Shown here piece by piece: positions 47,401 through 53,929 of a stretch of 62,969 bases of DNA. Source of the DNA: Bacteroidaceae bacterium (GTDB taxonomy: Bacteria > Bacteroidota > Bacteroidia > Bacteroidales > Bacteroidaceae). The notes below the pieces were generated by a model that saw only the letters and a program-made list of their open reading frames with translations, was not told where the DNA came from and made no database searches. The stretch's first letter is position 1. Every line of letters begins with the position of its first letter. The stretch lies in the NCBI GenBank assembly GCA_024401275.1, contig JAKSLJ010000018.1, forward strand, positions 1 through 62,969, given 5' to 3'. A program made the translations under genes and the position numbers.

Positions 47401-47900
47401 ACATGACTATTCCAGAAGGCGTTACAGCTTACTACGCTACTGCAGCAAACGACGTTTCTGTTCATCTTGAGAAGATTGAAGACGGCGTTATCCCTGCTGG
47501 CGAAGGTGTTGTGCTCAAGGGTACTGAAGGCGAGACTTACACATTCGTTCCGACTTCAGAAGAAGGTTCTGACCTGACAGGCAACCTCATGGTTGGTGTT
47601 CTTGATGCTGACAGCTATACTAACAACGGTCATCAGTATGTCATTGCAACAAAGAACAATGAAACTGCATTCTACCATTACACTGCAGATACATTCCCTG
47701 TTGGCAAGGCTTATCTCAATATGCCGACAACAAATGGCGCTAAGGTAAGCATCATCGTAAATGACGACGCTACAGGCATCAAGGGAATGCAGAATGCAGA
47801 AAGCGGAATGCAGAACATTTACAACCTCAACGGCGTTCGCGTAAACGAGAACTTCAAGGGAATCGTTATCAAGAACGGCAAGAAACTCATTAAGAAGTAA
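41457..47900 (+). CDS. Giant secreted mosaic protein under B12 control, with CUB-like, beta-helix and DUF4465-like domains
   Basis: A 2147-residue exported protein (signal about 1-25, ending ITALAD). Residues about 28-1165 alternate CUB-like modules (VTVGDTPLAFFDEGGADGKI; VTIGDNTIMFYDDGGAEKD) with beta modules that end in LVEDNNYFWVTYTLST-like lines; four rounds are visible. Residues about 1176-1615 look like a right-handed beta helix of the pectate-lyase type (GTTYPTIQSAINSLA, NYITLKDVTVKT, NNIIEGGYIGISMGG). An Ig-like stretch follows. Residues about 1739-1965 are a DUF4465-like domain (GMYVTNTAYAVNSM, VKDWRYMDLSVLGTV, MNTPAYFAFDNFGA). The tail IYNLNGVRVNENFKGIVIKN resembles the 1207-residue protein. 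Corrinoid capture is inferred from the riboswitch and domain. Confidence 0.85.
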   Translation: MRLQNFFLTRLLLLLLAAIPITALADREVKQPVFGKQVITVADDEVITFVDPKGDTDYTGQTSENCQGMTVFKPAVEGKSVQISFEYMNMGGSGSYYSVANVYNGNPDADNSFTWATSTSTVPTSYSASVLPSGDILRAYPNERNKTYENETYFSTSNDGVLSVGFAYRYAYSCKGWKATVKLVSLDNMQTKGAAADYSTVPTSVKSKQNVTFAGATVTTEGVMNADVLNGIRIHINKNQGMIDPASLVVYDGGNNALETIPNEEDGDYVLYVEKTLVEGTNTFTVRGDILGSAEIGAEVEVAVTGVITTAFPEGVTPFTTGEAKTISNPALVLMSSTPQTVTVGDTPLAFFDEGGADGKIKQNVNGTITFVPATPGKKVMIDVTKMNIWLGSYYVQEFRVYNGTEVKADKLIKTLNDGETGIIRSTSEDGALTVNLFSDTSSTYYENDGWEATVSQFTPQAMTVEELAVEAASAATCSAGDDAEMLKVTILTENTEPALVPSSFSVDCGENYALVSKVAIYSTGTSGTYAATKKIGEADVTAQNVTVNVTNPVSLVEDNNYFWVTYTLSTTAKSGKKVSAKLANVKFTNDETITYDIATAIEREIKNIAIATEGTKTIMVDGTFGLQSEQYPTNANYTAPGTTDRIVVFKPANEGNVCEIEFSKFEIYYASSSYGTKAKFQIYSGEGTKGEKLFEVTAPTSGSYDKVGPGEKLRSTSADGAITVVYNPNTSSYYYCGEGFTANVSEYKTKAMEYEEATVAQTSSDVVAVGAKNQALLTLKVKTSGTNNPLTLSKVNIDLKDLQQNIAAIKLYAVGKTDADPAADAPPVATATVGENSALTLTLAEPLELKEGDNYLRLTADVAEGAVADAKVDAKVLSLTIGGEEKTIEAGDPDGERTVKYMYLLQSGDNGEVTIGDNTIMFYDDGGAEKDASRNFTGQVTFVPNAADKAIKFVFKSSSFGNYSDHLYIYNGAEAKTSADVEVGMYDAAPEMFISESADGKLTVKFTTASSTTSITNFAIEVSAYQKQSLAVASITTEDISDAETLKGAQDVKMQKIAIEAAGDMNDIKLSAVNVNATNAEAINKVKVYATDTYSTFSTTNLIGEADAAGNIAVDYTISKRGTYYLWVTCDIASTATVGNKPSASVTAITANGTDFTVAEPKTSTIEVVSGKSGTIEVGPGTTYPTIQSAINSLAIGVEGPVVLSVKKGKYNERLMIPAIKGVSATNTVTIQSETGLRGDVEIYHDSYTSPAYGETGYGVVTFDNANYITLKDVTVKTEDPSYKGVVYVRNASRHITIDGCYLTAPMTTQYSEGDINIIGHYVDNSKDADGNYLCNNNNDYLTIKNNIIEGGYIGISMGGTSYVALPKEVGGVIENNIIRGWGSKGIYVMEELGAKVNGNKVYNVEYTASSALGLDMQIGEDNTLPVEVNHNTFYIAASNSASAMSFRKLIGTAENPVSVAYNEIRVVSKYSANFGVKFSNANVKNVNFDHNSIRVTNAQSPVSDGATGLWFSSTLTDGAAANVNVTNNIVANEATGFAVNIYNDGNLDAIKFANNTLYTAGATFARASSGTTMDYAAWTTKTGETGGENTLVAFKDEFRLFPAAEVGDRGCFPYDATQAAATHAEGDPAFDEEMGGGDITEPTNPELLVDAEYELPLGEEALLYAVLTEGTAPYTVTWKNGKNTVIKTETLEALPEDFVTCTITPQENMDYTVSVVDANLKEVSATIRVITTGALVVATFENLYLGNESEFSGIYELEDEDDYFRETTFVNGSYSFYQGTWPDYDSWWGIGYSNHTSTDYSSLDDQFNSIVGTGVNGSEKYAVAYYMEYMGPDYAPSVTITNKPQGDVVPGMYVTNTAYAVNSMENGDDVASKFGYGDWFKLTATGYDANDEETNSVDFYLADFRSDNASERYIVKDWRYMDLSVLGTVKKIVFTMSSSDNSSWGMNTPAYFAFDNFGAQAPVDVKIGKGGYSTFASAYNMTIPEGVTAYYATAANDVSVHLEKIEDGVIPAGEGVVLKGTEGETYTFVPTSEEGSDLTGNLMVGVLDADSYTNNGHQYVIATKNNETAFYHYTADTFPVGKAYLNMPTTNGAKVSIIVNDDATGIKGMQNAESGMQNIYNLNGVRVNENFKGIVIKNGKKLIKK
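47785..47815. repeat. GCAGAAT heptads inside the giant gene
   Basis: In-frame GAATGCAGAATGCAGAAAGC and a further GAATGCAGAA encode the MQNAESGMQN linker just before the sorting-like tail. Confidence 0.75.
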
Positions 47901-47914
47901 AGACCCTACCCAAA

Positions 47915-47935
47915 CCCTCCCCACATGGGGGAGGG
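47915..47935. repeat. CCCTCCCC/GGGGAGGG palindrome
   Basis: CCCTCCCC-ACATG-GGGGAGGG hairpin 14 bases after the giant gene. A degenerate relative (CCCTCCTCTACAAGGGAAGG) lies before the phospholipase gene at about 55454-55473. Confidence 0.6.
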
Positions 47936-47954
47936 CTTCAAAAACAAAAATAAA

Positions 47955-48119
47955 ATGAAAAGAACATACATAAAACCAGAATCGGCTCTGATTGATCTGA
48001 CAGACGAACCTATTCTTATAGGAGAGTCAATGGATGTAGAAGATGGAGACATAAACGATCCAATCGAGGTTCAGAGCAAGCAAGTTGGCTTCATCTTTGA
48101 AGATGATGACGCTGACTAA
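47955..48119 (+). CDS. 54-residue acidic peptide
   Basis: The ATG at 47955 opens MKRTYIKPESALIDLTDEPI and the protein ends in FIFEDDDAD. The start MK(R/K)TYI.P is shared by many tiny Bacteroidetes proteins of unknown role found next to surface-protein genes. It has no signal peptide or membrane segment and is strongly acidic (many Asp and Glu). An upstream ATG at 47925 would overlap the palindrome and is less likely. It sits 54 bases after the giant gene and before a terminator, so it is likely transcribed with it under riboswitch 2. Function unknown. Confidence 0.6.
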   Translation: MKRTYIKPESALIDLTDEPILIGESMDVEDGDINDPIEVQSKQVGFIFEDDDAD

Positions 48120-48193
48120 ATACAAAAAGAAAAAAGTTGTTGTTAAATATTTCAAACATTCTCTTGCAAACAAAAAAGAGTATTTTGATTTCC

Positions 48194-48231
48194 AAAGCCA
48201 CAGTCGATGTGAATCGGTTGTGGCTTTTTTA
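48194..48231 (+). terminator. Terminator closing the riboswitch 2 operon
   Basis: AAAGCCACA (48194-48202) pairs with TGTGGCTTT (48219-48227), inner CGAT/ATCG, followed by a six-T run. Confidence 0.8.
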
Positions 48232-48307
48232 TAATGAAAATATCAATAAATCGCAACTATTCAGAAACTATTACTACGGACTATTTGCGGCAAAGCATTA
48301 TTTTTCA

Positions 48308-48315
48308 TACTTTTG
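48308..48315 (+). promoter_or_regulatory. -7 element for the symporter
   Basis: TACTTTTG fits TAnnTTTG. The chosen ATG is only 8 bases past it, so the transcript could be nearly leaderless. Confidence 0.4.
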
Positions 48316-48323
48316 TCGCAAAT

Positions 48324-49718
48324 ATGGTTCTACTTCTCATCTTATATTTCCTGCTGCTCTTTGCCGTATCAAAATTCACGACCAAGACGGACAGCAATTC
48401 TGCCTTCTTCCGTGGCGAGAGGAAATCGTCGTGGCTGATGGTTGCCTACGGAATGATTGGTGCTTCGGTCAGCGGCGTTAGTTTTGTCAGTGTGCCAGGC
48501 ATGGTAATAAGTCAGGACATGACCTACCTGCAGACTTGCCTTGGCTTCATCCTCGGCTACTTCGTAGTAGCATTCGTGCTGCTGCCGATGTATTACAAAA
48601 TGAATACGACGAGCATATACGAAACGATTGGCAACCAGCGCATAGCCGCCCTACTCTACTTCGTATCAGACATTCTCGGCAGCGCAGTGAAGTTCTTCCT
48701 TGTATGCTCCATGCTACAGATGTTCATCTTCGACGAGCTGGGCGTTCCCTTCGTTGTAACCGTTCCTCTGCTCGTTGCCGGCATCTGGCTCTACACAAAG
48801 GCTGGCGGCGTAAGGACCTTGGTCTTCACGGATGTGCTACAGACCACTTGCATGCTTGCCGCGCTTATCGGACTTCTCTGGAGCCTGAACGAACATTACA
48901 GTCCGCTCATTGGCAATAGCGAACATCTGCGCGTGTTTGAGTTCAGCGACTTCAAGAGTACGCAGAACTTCTGGAAGCAGTTCTTCTCGGGAGCTTTCAT
49001 CGTCGTTGTGATGACCGGTCTAAACCAGAACATGATGCAGAAGAACCTGACTTGCCGAACTCTGAAAGAGGCGCAGAAGAACATGTCGCTTTGCGGTTTC
49101 TTCTTCGTGCCTGTGAACTTCCTTTTCCTCATTCTCGGCATTATGCTGACTCTTTGGGTTGGTCATGCAGGAGAACTGGTTGAAATGCCAGCGAAAGGCG
49201 ACGACCTTCTGCCGCTATACATTGAGACAAGCAATCTGCTGTGGGTGAAGATTCTCTTCGTATTAGGCATCATTTCCGCAGCATTCTCTTCTGCCGACTC
49301 ATCGCTTACGGCACTGACAACAAGTTTCTGCGTTGATATTCTGCGCAAGCCGAACGAAGAAAAGCTGCGCAAATACATACACCTTTTCATTGCAATAGCG
49401 TTTATTGGCGTTGTCTTCATGATCAAAGCTATCGGCTCTGGCAGTCTATTGGATTTGGTCTATGTACTGGTCAGCTACACTTATGGTCCGCTTCTTGGTC
49501 TCTTCATCTTCAATATGACAGCGAAGAACAAGCATCTGCCAAGCGTTCCGACACTGATCATCTGCATTGCAGCACCAATTATATGCTACGCGCTCAACCA
49601 GTATTCTCTGTCAGAATACAACTACAAATTTGGCTACGAACTGCTGCTTATAAACGGTTTTTTGAGCTTCGCTAGCTTAAAAACTCTTAATATCTTTGCA
49701 AAAAACGAAAAAAAATAG
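48324..49718 (+). CDS. Sodium:solute symporter (SSS family)
   Basis: A 464-residue membrane protein with about twelve to thirteen helices. MVLLLILYFLLLFAVSKF opens helix 1; AYGMIGASVSGVSFVSVPGMV is the unwound substrate-site helix; GGVRTLVFTDVLQT and FSSADSSLTALTTSFCVDI (Na2-site serines) are SSS signatures. It imports a solute with sodium. An in-frame ATG at 48234 touches the previous terminator and adds 30 residues not typical of the family, so 48324 is preferred. Substrate cannot be deduced; it stands between the B12 operon and a HAD gene with its own signals. Confidence 0.9.
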   Translation: MVLLLILYFLLLFAVSKFTTKTDSNSAFFRGERKSSWLMVAYGMIGASVSGVSFVSVPGMVISQDMTYLQTCLGFILGYFVVAFVLLPMYYKMNTTSIYETIGNQRIAALLYFVSDILGSAVKFFLVCSMLQMFIFDELGVPFVVTVPLLVAGIWLYTKAGGVRTLVFTDVLQTTCMLAALIGLLWSLNEHYSPLIGNSEHLRVFEFSDFKSTQNFWKQFFSGAFIVVVMTGLNQNMMQKNLTCRTLKEAQKNMSLCGFFFVPVNFLFLILGIMLTLWVGHAGELVEMPAKGDDLLPLYIETSNLLWVKILFVLGIISAAFSSADSSLTALTTSFCVDILRKPNEEKLRKYIHLFIAIAFIGVVFMIKAIGSGSLLDLVYVLVSYTYGPLLGLFIFNMTAKNKHLPSVPTLIICIAAPIICYALNQYSLSEYNYKFGYELLLINGFLSFASLKTLNIFAKNEKK

Positions 49719-49725
49719 ACTAAAG

Positions 49726-49756
49726 TTGTCAGTTTTTCGTTTTTTTCTTACCTTTG
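49726..49756 (+). promoter_or_regulatory. Promoter for the HAD phosphatase
   Basis: TTG (49726-49728), 20-base spacer, TACCTTTG (49749-49756). Confidence 0.6.
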
Positions 49757-49771
49757 CATAAAATATCGGAT

Positions 49772-50422
49772 ATGAATAATAACACTAGAATAGTAATCTT
49801 TGATTTCGACGGAACTCTTGGTGACACCAAGAAAGTTATCCTCAACACTATGCAGGCTACAATCAAGGAGCTTGGACTTCCTGAACGCACAGACGCGGAA
49901 TGTCAAGCTATGATTGGTCTGCCGCTGAACGCCGTACCTGAAGCTCTTTTCCCAGAAGTAGGCATCACTGGAGAGAAATACGCGAACACCTACCGCAGAA
50001 TCTTCCAGAGCTACAATGAAGAAGGAGCTGTCAAATTGTTCCCTCATGTGATGGAAACACTTGAGGAGCTTCGAGGCCGCCGTATCATGATGACAATAGC
50101 AAGCAGCCGCTCACACCAGACTCTTGCCGAATACATAGAAAACCTCGGTCTTCGCGACACTATCAGCTATGTGCTTGGTGCAGAAAACGTAAAGCACCCA
50201 AAGCCTGCTTCTGATCCTGTTGACAAGACTCTCATGATTTTCTCACTTCGCCCTGAGACTTGTATCGTAGTAGGCGACACGGTATATGACATTCAGATGG
50301 GAAAGAATGCCGGCTGCTGTACAATCGGCGTCTCTTACGGCAACAACACTCGCGAGCAGCTTGAGGAAGCTGGTGCCGACTATGTCATTGACGACTTCCA
50401 GGACTTGCTGAAATACATTTAA
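49772..50422 (+). CDS. HAD-superfamily phosphatase, phosphoglycolate-phosphatase-like
   Basis: A 216-residue protein. Motif I is FDFDGTLGDT (nucleophile Asp), motif II TIASSRS, motif III lysine in KHPKPASDPV and motif IV VVGDTVYDIQMGKNAG. The helical cap between residues about 20 and 85 puts it in the Gph/beta-phosphoglucomutase-like subfamily. The start at 49772 (MNNNTRIVIFDFDGTL) follows the promoter; the upstream TTG at 49754 lies within the -7 box. The substrate is not defined by sequence. Confidence 0.88.
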   Translation: MNNNTRIVIFDFDGTLGDTKKVILNTMQATIKELGLPERTDAECQAMIGLPLNAVPEALFPEVGITGEKYANTYRRIFQSYNEEGAVKLFPHVMETLEELRGRRIMMTIASSRSHQTLAEYIENLGLRDTISYVLGAENVKHPKPASDPVDKTLMIFSLRPETCIVVGDTVYDIQMGKNAGCCTIGVSYGNNTREQLEEAGADYVIDDFQDLLKYI

Positions 50423-50425
50423 TAT

Positions 50426-50506
50426 AATGCAGAATGCTGAATGCAGAATGCTGAATGCAGATTGCTGAATGCAGATTGCTGAATGCAGAATGCTGAATGC
50501 AGAATT
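50426..50506. repeat. Intergenic GCAGAAT/GCTGAAT heptad array
   Basis: Eleven tandem 7-base units, mainly alternating AATGCAG and AATGCTG, so a 14-base higher-order period is visible. It starts 4 bases after the HAD stop codon. Confidence 0.9.
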
Positions 50507-50520
50507 GGGCTGCGCTCTTA

Positions 50521-50610
50521 TGGAAACGATGCCCCATGGCATCGTTAAACCGCCGCAACAGAACCGTGCAACAAATCCCACATTAACGACGCCATGGGGC
50601 GTCGTTTCCA
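50521..50610. repeat. 28-bp inverted repeat with self-complementary arms
   Basis: Arm 50521-50548 and arm 50583-50610 are reverse complements with two mismatches. Each arm itself is nearly palindromic around CCATGG (AACGATGCC ... GGCATCGTT). The two mismatches (T and C exchanges) are symmetrical within the arms, so each arm keeps its own pairing. Confidence 0.85.
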
Positions 50611-50641
50611 AATCGCAGCAAAACTAATAAATAATTATATT

Positions 50642-52318
50642 GTGTTTTCAAAACTGAAGGAATTATTGGCCAAAAGAGAAAAAACGCAGACGGTGGAGAA
50701 ACCATCGTCAACTGACGCTATGGCTAATGCCCTTACGCTGCTGAACTGCACCTACAACATTGAGGATAGCAATGATCAGAAAGACAGGGTTATATACTTC
50801 AAGTATCAGGGATTGAATTTCCGCGCATTCACCTTTGGGAATGAAAACAACAATGACTGCAACCTTGATTTCCATGCCGGAGTATACAACTTCGGAGACT
50901 TGGAGATTCTGAGACAAGTAACAAACAGCGTAAACAGCTCTGTATCGCCAATACACTATTATTTCATCTCTGACACGAAGGAAAGCGTATTCAATCTATA
51001 TGCTTCGGCTACTCTGTCCAATGTTTCAGAGATCGGGAATCTGAAGGATTGCCTCAGCGCAACACTTGAGCAATTCTTCTACTCACAGCGAAACTTTGAG
51101 AATGCTATAAAAAAGAGGAAAGAGGACAGTTCACCAGCAGAAGACATCATCTTCATGAATTCTCATGAGGTCTGGATGGCACGCGAGATGGAAATGAACC
51201 TCATGCCAAAGAGTTCGTTCTTGAAAACCGCTGACGCCAAGGAGCTATTGCTTACAGATTTTCTGGAAGATGTTTACGGCATACAAAGCATTGAGATAGA
51301 GTCTATTGATGTCAGCAATCAAGATGTATGCAAGCGCATAACAGACACAGAGCGCATTCATTCCTACAAGCTCATAGAACCTGTTGTCACTATAAAGAAA
51401 GAGACAGGGGAAGTGGTTGATGGATATGATGCGGCATCGATTTCCGTCGTATATCTTTTGCCTACAGGCGAAAGTAAGGTTGTCATGCTCACTCTCAAGA
51501 TTGAAGACAAGCTGGACAATGCTGTTTATGTTAGAGTAACCTCTCTTCGCGAAGGCGACTGCATATCAATGGACAATCTTTGGGGCAGCAATCGCAATAT
51601 GCCGAAAGCTGAATCCTTCATGTTTGCAGTAGATAGAACTACCGATGCAAAGAAGAAGGCTGAGCTGAAATATATGTGGGAAGAGGCTTGCAAAAAGAAG
51701 GAAAACGGAGAAAAGCTTACCAACGAAGAACTTTACCTCGTAAGCATTGCCTCCATGCCGCAGCTTGGCGACAGCGCATATTGGGGAAGAAAACACTTCA
51801 ACCAACAGAGATTTGCCGAAGCCCTAAAGTATTTTGAGAATGTAAACGAATATCTGGAAAACAATTTCTTTGAGGATTTCTGGGACGACAACTTGCGCGA
51901 ATATTTCTCTCGCAATTGTTGGTATATGTCATACTGCCACTCTGAGCTGGGCAACGCCACACTCGCTGTTTATTATGCAGAGAAAGCTTGCATGGTATAT
52001 CCTTGCCCACTACACCAAATGACATTCGTAAAAGCATTGTACAGGGCAAACGATTTCCGCATTTTCCACGAACTGAATACGCGCATCAATGAGCTTGACG
52101 AATTGCTGGAAAAGACGGAAGACATGGAACAGCTGACTGAGGCTCAAGCCGAGATGTATGAGTTTCTGCATAAGGCTACTGCCCTTGCTCTCATCAGATT
52201 CAGAAAATACGATGACGCAAAGATTAAGCTGCAATATCTTATAGACAATGCATCTGAAGAAACAAAAGAATGGGCGAAGAAGAAACTTGAGGAATTAAAG
52301 AATAATAGGAAAACTTGA
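50642..52318 (+). CDS. Cytoplasmic TPR-containing protein of unknown function
   Basis: About 558 residues if started at the GTG at 50642 (FSKLKELLAKREKTQ follows). An ATG at 50594 exists but lies inside the inverted repeat. No signal peptide or membrane segment. The first 250 residues (around YFKYQGLNFRAFTFG and VNSSVSPIHYYFISDTKESV) resemble no family I can name; the next part (about 200-330) is alpha/beta; the last 190 residues are TPR-like helices (YWGRKHFNQQRFAEALKYF, YMSYCHSELGNATLAVYYAEKA, LIRFRKYDDAKIKLQYL). It precedes a surface lipoprotein by 15 bases. The codon use is of ordinary local style. Confidence 0.7.
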   Translation: MFSKLKELLAKREKTQTVEKPSSTDAMANALTLLNCTYNIEDSNDQKDRVIYFKYQGLNFRAFTFGNENNNDCNLDFHAGVYNFGDLEILRQVTNSVNSSVSPIHYYFISDTKESVFNLYASATLSNVSEIGNLKDCLSATLEQFFYSQRNFENAIKKRKEDSSPAEDIIFMNSHEVWMAREMEMNLMPKSSFLKTADAKELLLTDFLEDVYGIQSIEIESIDVSNQDVCKRITDTERIHSYKLIEPVVTIKKETGEVVDGYDAASISVVYLLPTGESKVVMLTLKIEDKLDNAVYVRVTSLREGDCISMDNLWGSNRNMPKAESFMFAVDRTTDAKKKAELKYMWEEACKKKENGEKLTNEELYLVSIASMPQLGDSAYWGRKHFNQQRFAEALKYFENVNEYLENNFFEDFWDDNLREYFSRNCWYMSYCHSELGNATLAVYYAEKACMVYPCPLHQMTFVKALYRANDFRIFHELNTRINELDELLEKTEDMEQLTEAQAEMYEFLHKATALALIRFRKYDDAKIKLQYLIDNASEETKEWAKKKLEELKNNRKT

Positions 52319-52333
52319 CGACATGACATTTTG

Positions 52334-53929
52334 ATGATTAGACGATTTTCATTTCTGCAACAAACATTCTGCATTCTGCTTTCTGCATTCTGCATTTTGG
52401 TTATGGGGGCTTCCTGTACTGACGACGAATCGTTCAGCACTTCAAGGACAGATCTGCTTACCTTCACTATAGACACGGTGAAGATGGATACGGTATTCTC
52501 AAGAGTTCCGGCAGCAACAAAATCGTTTTGGATACACAACAACTCCACTAATGGTATTCGATGTGCGAAAGTTGCACTCGAAAAAGGCAACCAAACTGGC
52601 TTCCGCGTAAATGTTGACGGAGAATACTTGTCGTCAGAGAGAGGCTATCAATTAAACGACATTGAAGTGAGAAAAGGAGATTCCATTCGCGTTTTTGTAG
52701 AACTCACATCTCCAGAACAAGGAAAGATAGAGCCAAGTCTTATTGAAGACAACCTGGTTTTCCAATTAGAAAGCGGCGCTCAACAGCGTGTCAACCTCAA
52801 TGCATGGTCATGGGATGCGATAAAGCTTTCTAACCATGTAGTGAAGGGGACTCAAGAATTTTCAGGCGAAAGACCTATTGTAGTTTACGGCGGGATTAAG
52901 GTGGATTCTACTGCCACACTCATTATCAACGAAGGAACAACACTTTATTTCCACAACGGAGCAGGCATTGATGTTTATGGTAGCCTGCTTTGCAACGGAA
53001 CCGCAGAGAAGAATGTCATTCTACGGGGTGACAGGCTAGACCGTATGTTCGATTATCTGCCATACGATCTTGTCAGCGGACAATGGAAAGGACTCCATTT
53101 CCACAGTTCTTCATTCGATAACTCACTGACATACACGGACATACATTCGGCTTTTGACGGTGTTGTCTGCGACTCTTCATCAACAAAATCATTAAAACTT
53201 CTTGTTGAAAACTCTACAATCCACAATTGCCAAGGCTACGGATTGAAAGCCGAAAACTCGGTAATAGGCATTCAGGCATCACAGATTTCAAACACTCTTC
53301 ACGATTGTGTTAGTCTGAATAGCGGCTTCACGGAAATTCGCAACTGTACTCTTGCGCAGTTTTATCCATTTGATTCTAACCGTGGAATGGCATTGCATTT
53401 CATTGACGAAAAGAATGATGTGAAGAATGTTTCTTATGTAGGCACAAACGGACTTTCTTGTTTCAATTCCATCGTTACTGGCTTTGCTGATGATGTCGTT
53501 CTCGGACAGATGAACGACACAACCGGCACATACAGCTACTTTTTCGCAAACAATGTTTTACGAACTCCGCAAATAAAGGATGACAGCATCCGATTTGTCA
53601 ACAACATTTGGGAAAAAGAGTTGGAAGACAGCCTCAGCAAAGTGGCTGATGAATGGAAAAAATCACACCCAACGGCTCAATCAGATACTCTAAAACTGCC
53701 TACTACAGGCGAAAACATGTTCGTTCTCGTTTCGCACGACACGCAACATTACGATTTTCACCTAGACTCTCTTGCATGTGCCATTGGCAAAGCAAATGCA
53801 GAGTATCTGCCATCATGCGATCGAGACGGAAAACGATATAATCCACAAAAACCGGATACAGGATGCTACTCACTATCAACATCACAGAAAAACTATACGA
53901 AGAGCTATCTCCGGAGGAGAAGGTTCTGA
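52334..53929 (+). CDS. Right-handed beta-helix lipoprotein
   Basis: A 531-residue lipoprotein: MIRRFSFLQQTFCILLSAFC then ILVMGASC with the lipobox Cys about residue 28. The signal core FCILLSAFCIL is encoded by ATTCTGC heptads, the reverse complement of the GCAGAAT repeat. Residues about 35-160 form a beta domain with SFWIHNNSTNGIRC; about 175-450 is a parallel beta helix (IVVYGGIKVDSTATLIINEGT, LLVENSTIHNCQGYGLKAENS). It resembles right-handed beta-helix surface proteins that bind or cleave polysaccharide, but no catalytic residues can be assigned. Its last 67 bases overlap cdd. Confidence 0.75.
   Translation: MIRRFSFLQQTFCILLSAFCILVMGASCTDDESFSTSRTDLLTFTIDTVKMDTVFSRVPAATKSFWIHNNSTNGIRCAKVALEKGNQTGFRVNVDGEYLSSERGYQLNDIEVRKGDSIRVFVELTSPEQGKIEPSLIEDNLVFQLESGAQQRVNLNAWSWDAIKLSNHVVKGTQEFSGERPIVVYGGIKVDSTATLIINEGTTLYFHNGAGIDVYGSLLCNGTAEKNVILRGDRLDRMFDYLPYDLVSGQWKGLHFHSSSFDNSLTYTDIHSAFDGVVCDSSSTKSLKLLVENSTIHNCQGYGLKAENSVIGIQASQISNTLHDCVSLNSGFTEIRNCTLAQFYPFDSNRGMALHFIDEKNDVKNVSYVGTNGLSCFNSIVTGFADDVVLGQMNDTTGTYSYFFANNVLRTPQIKDDSIRFVNNIWEKELEDSLSKVADEWKKSHPTAQSDTLKLPTTGENMFVLVSHDTQHYDFHLDSLACAIGKANAEYLPSCDRDGKRYNPQKPDTGCYSLSTSQKNYTKSYLRRRRF
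52366..52393. repeat. ATTCTGC heptads forming a signal peptide
   Basis: Four tandem units (three exact, one with one change), the reverse complement of GCAGAAT, encoding the hydrophobic core of the lipoprotein signal. Confidence 0.85.

Noticed and set aside
48234-48323. Upstream ATG for the symporter
   Set aside because: The extra 30 residues are polar, unlike the family, and the ATG touches the previous terminator.
50426-50506. CRISPR-like array
   Set aside because: The units are 7 bases long without spacers and there are no cas genes; this is a simple tandem repeat.
53863-53929. Frameshift or error at the beta-helix gene/cdd overlap
   Set aside because: Both ends look natural: cdd has a family-like N terminus and the lipoprotein's last residues stay in its frame; a 67-base overlap is acceptable.
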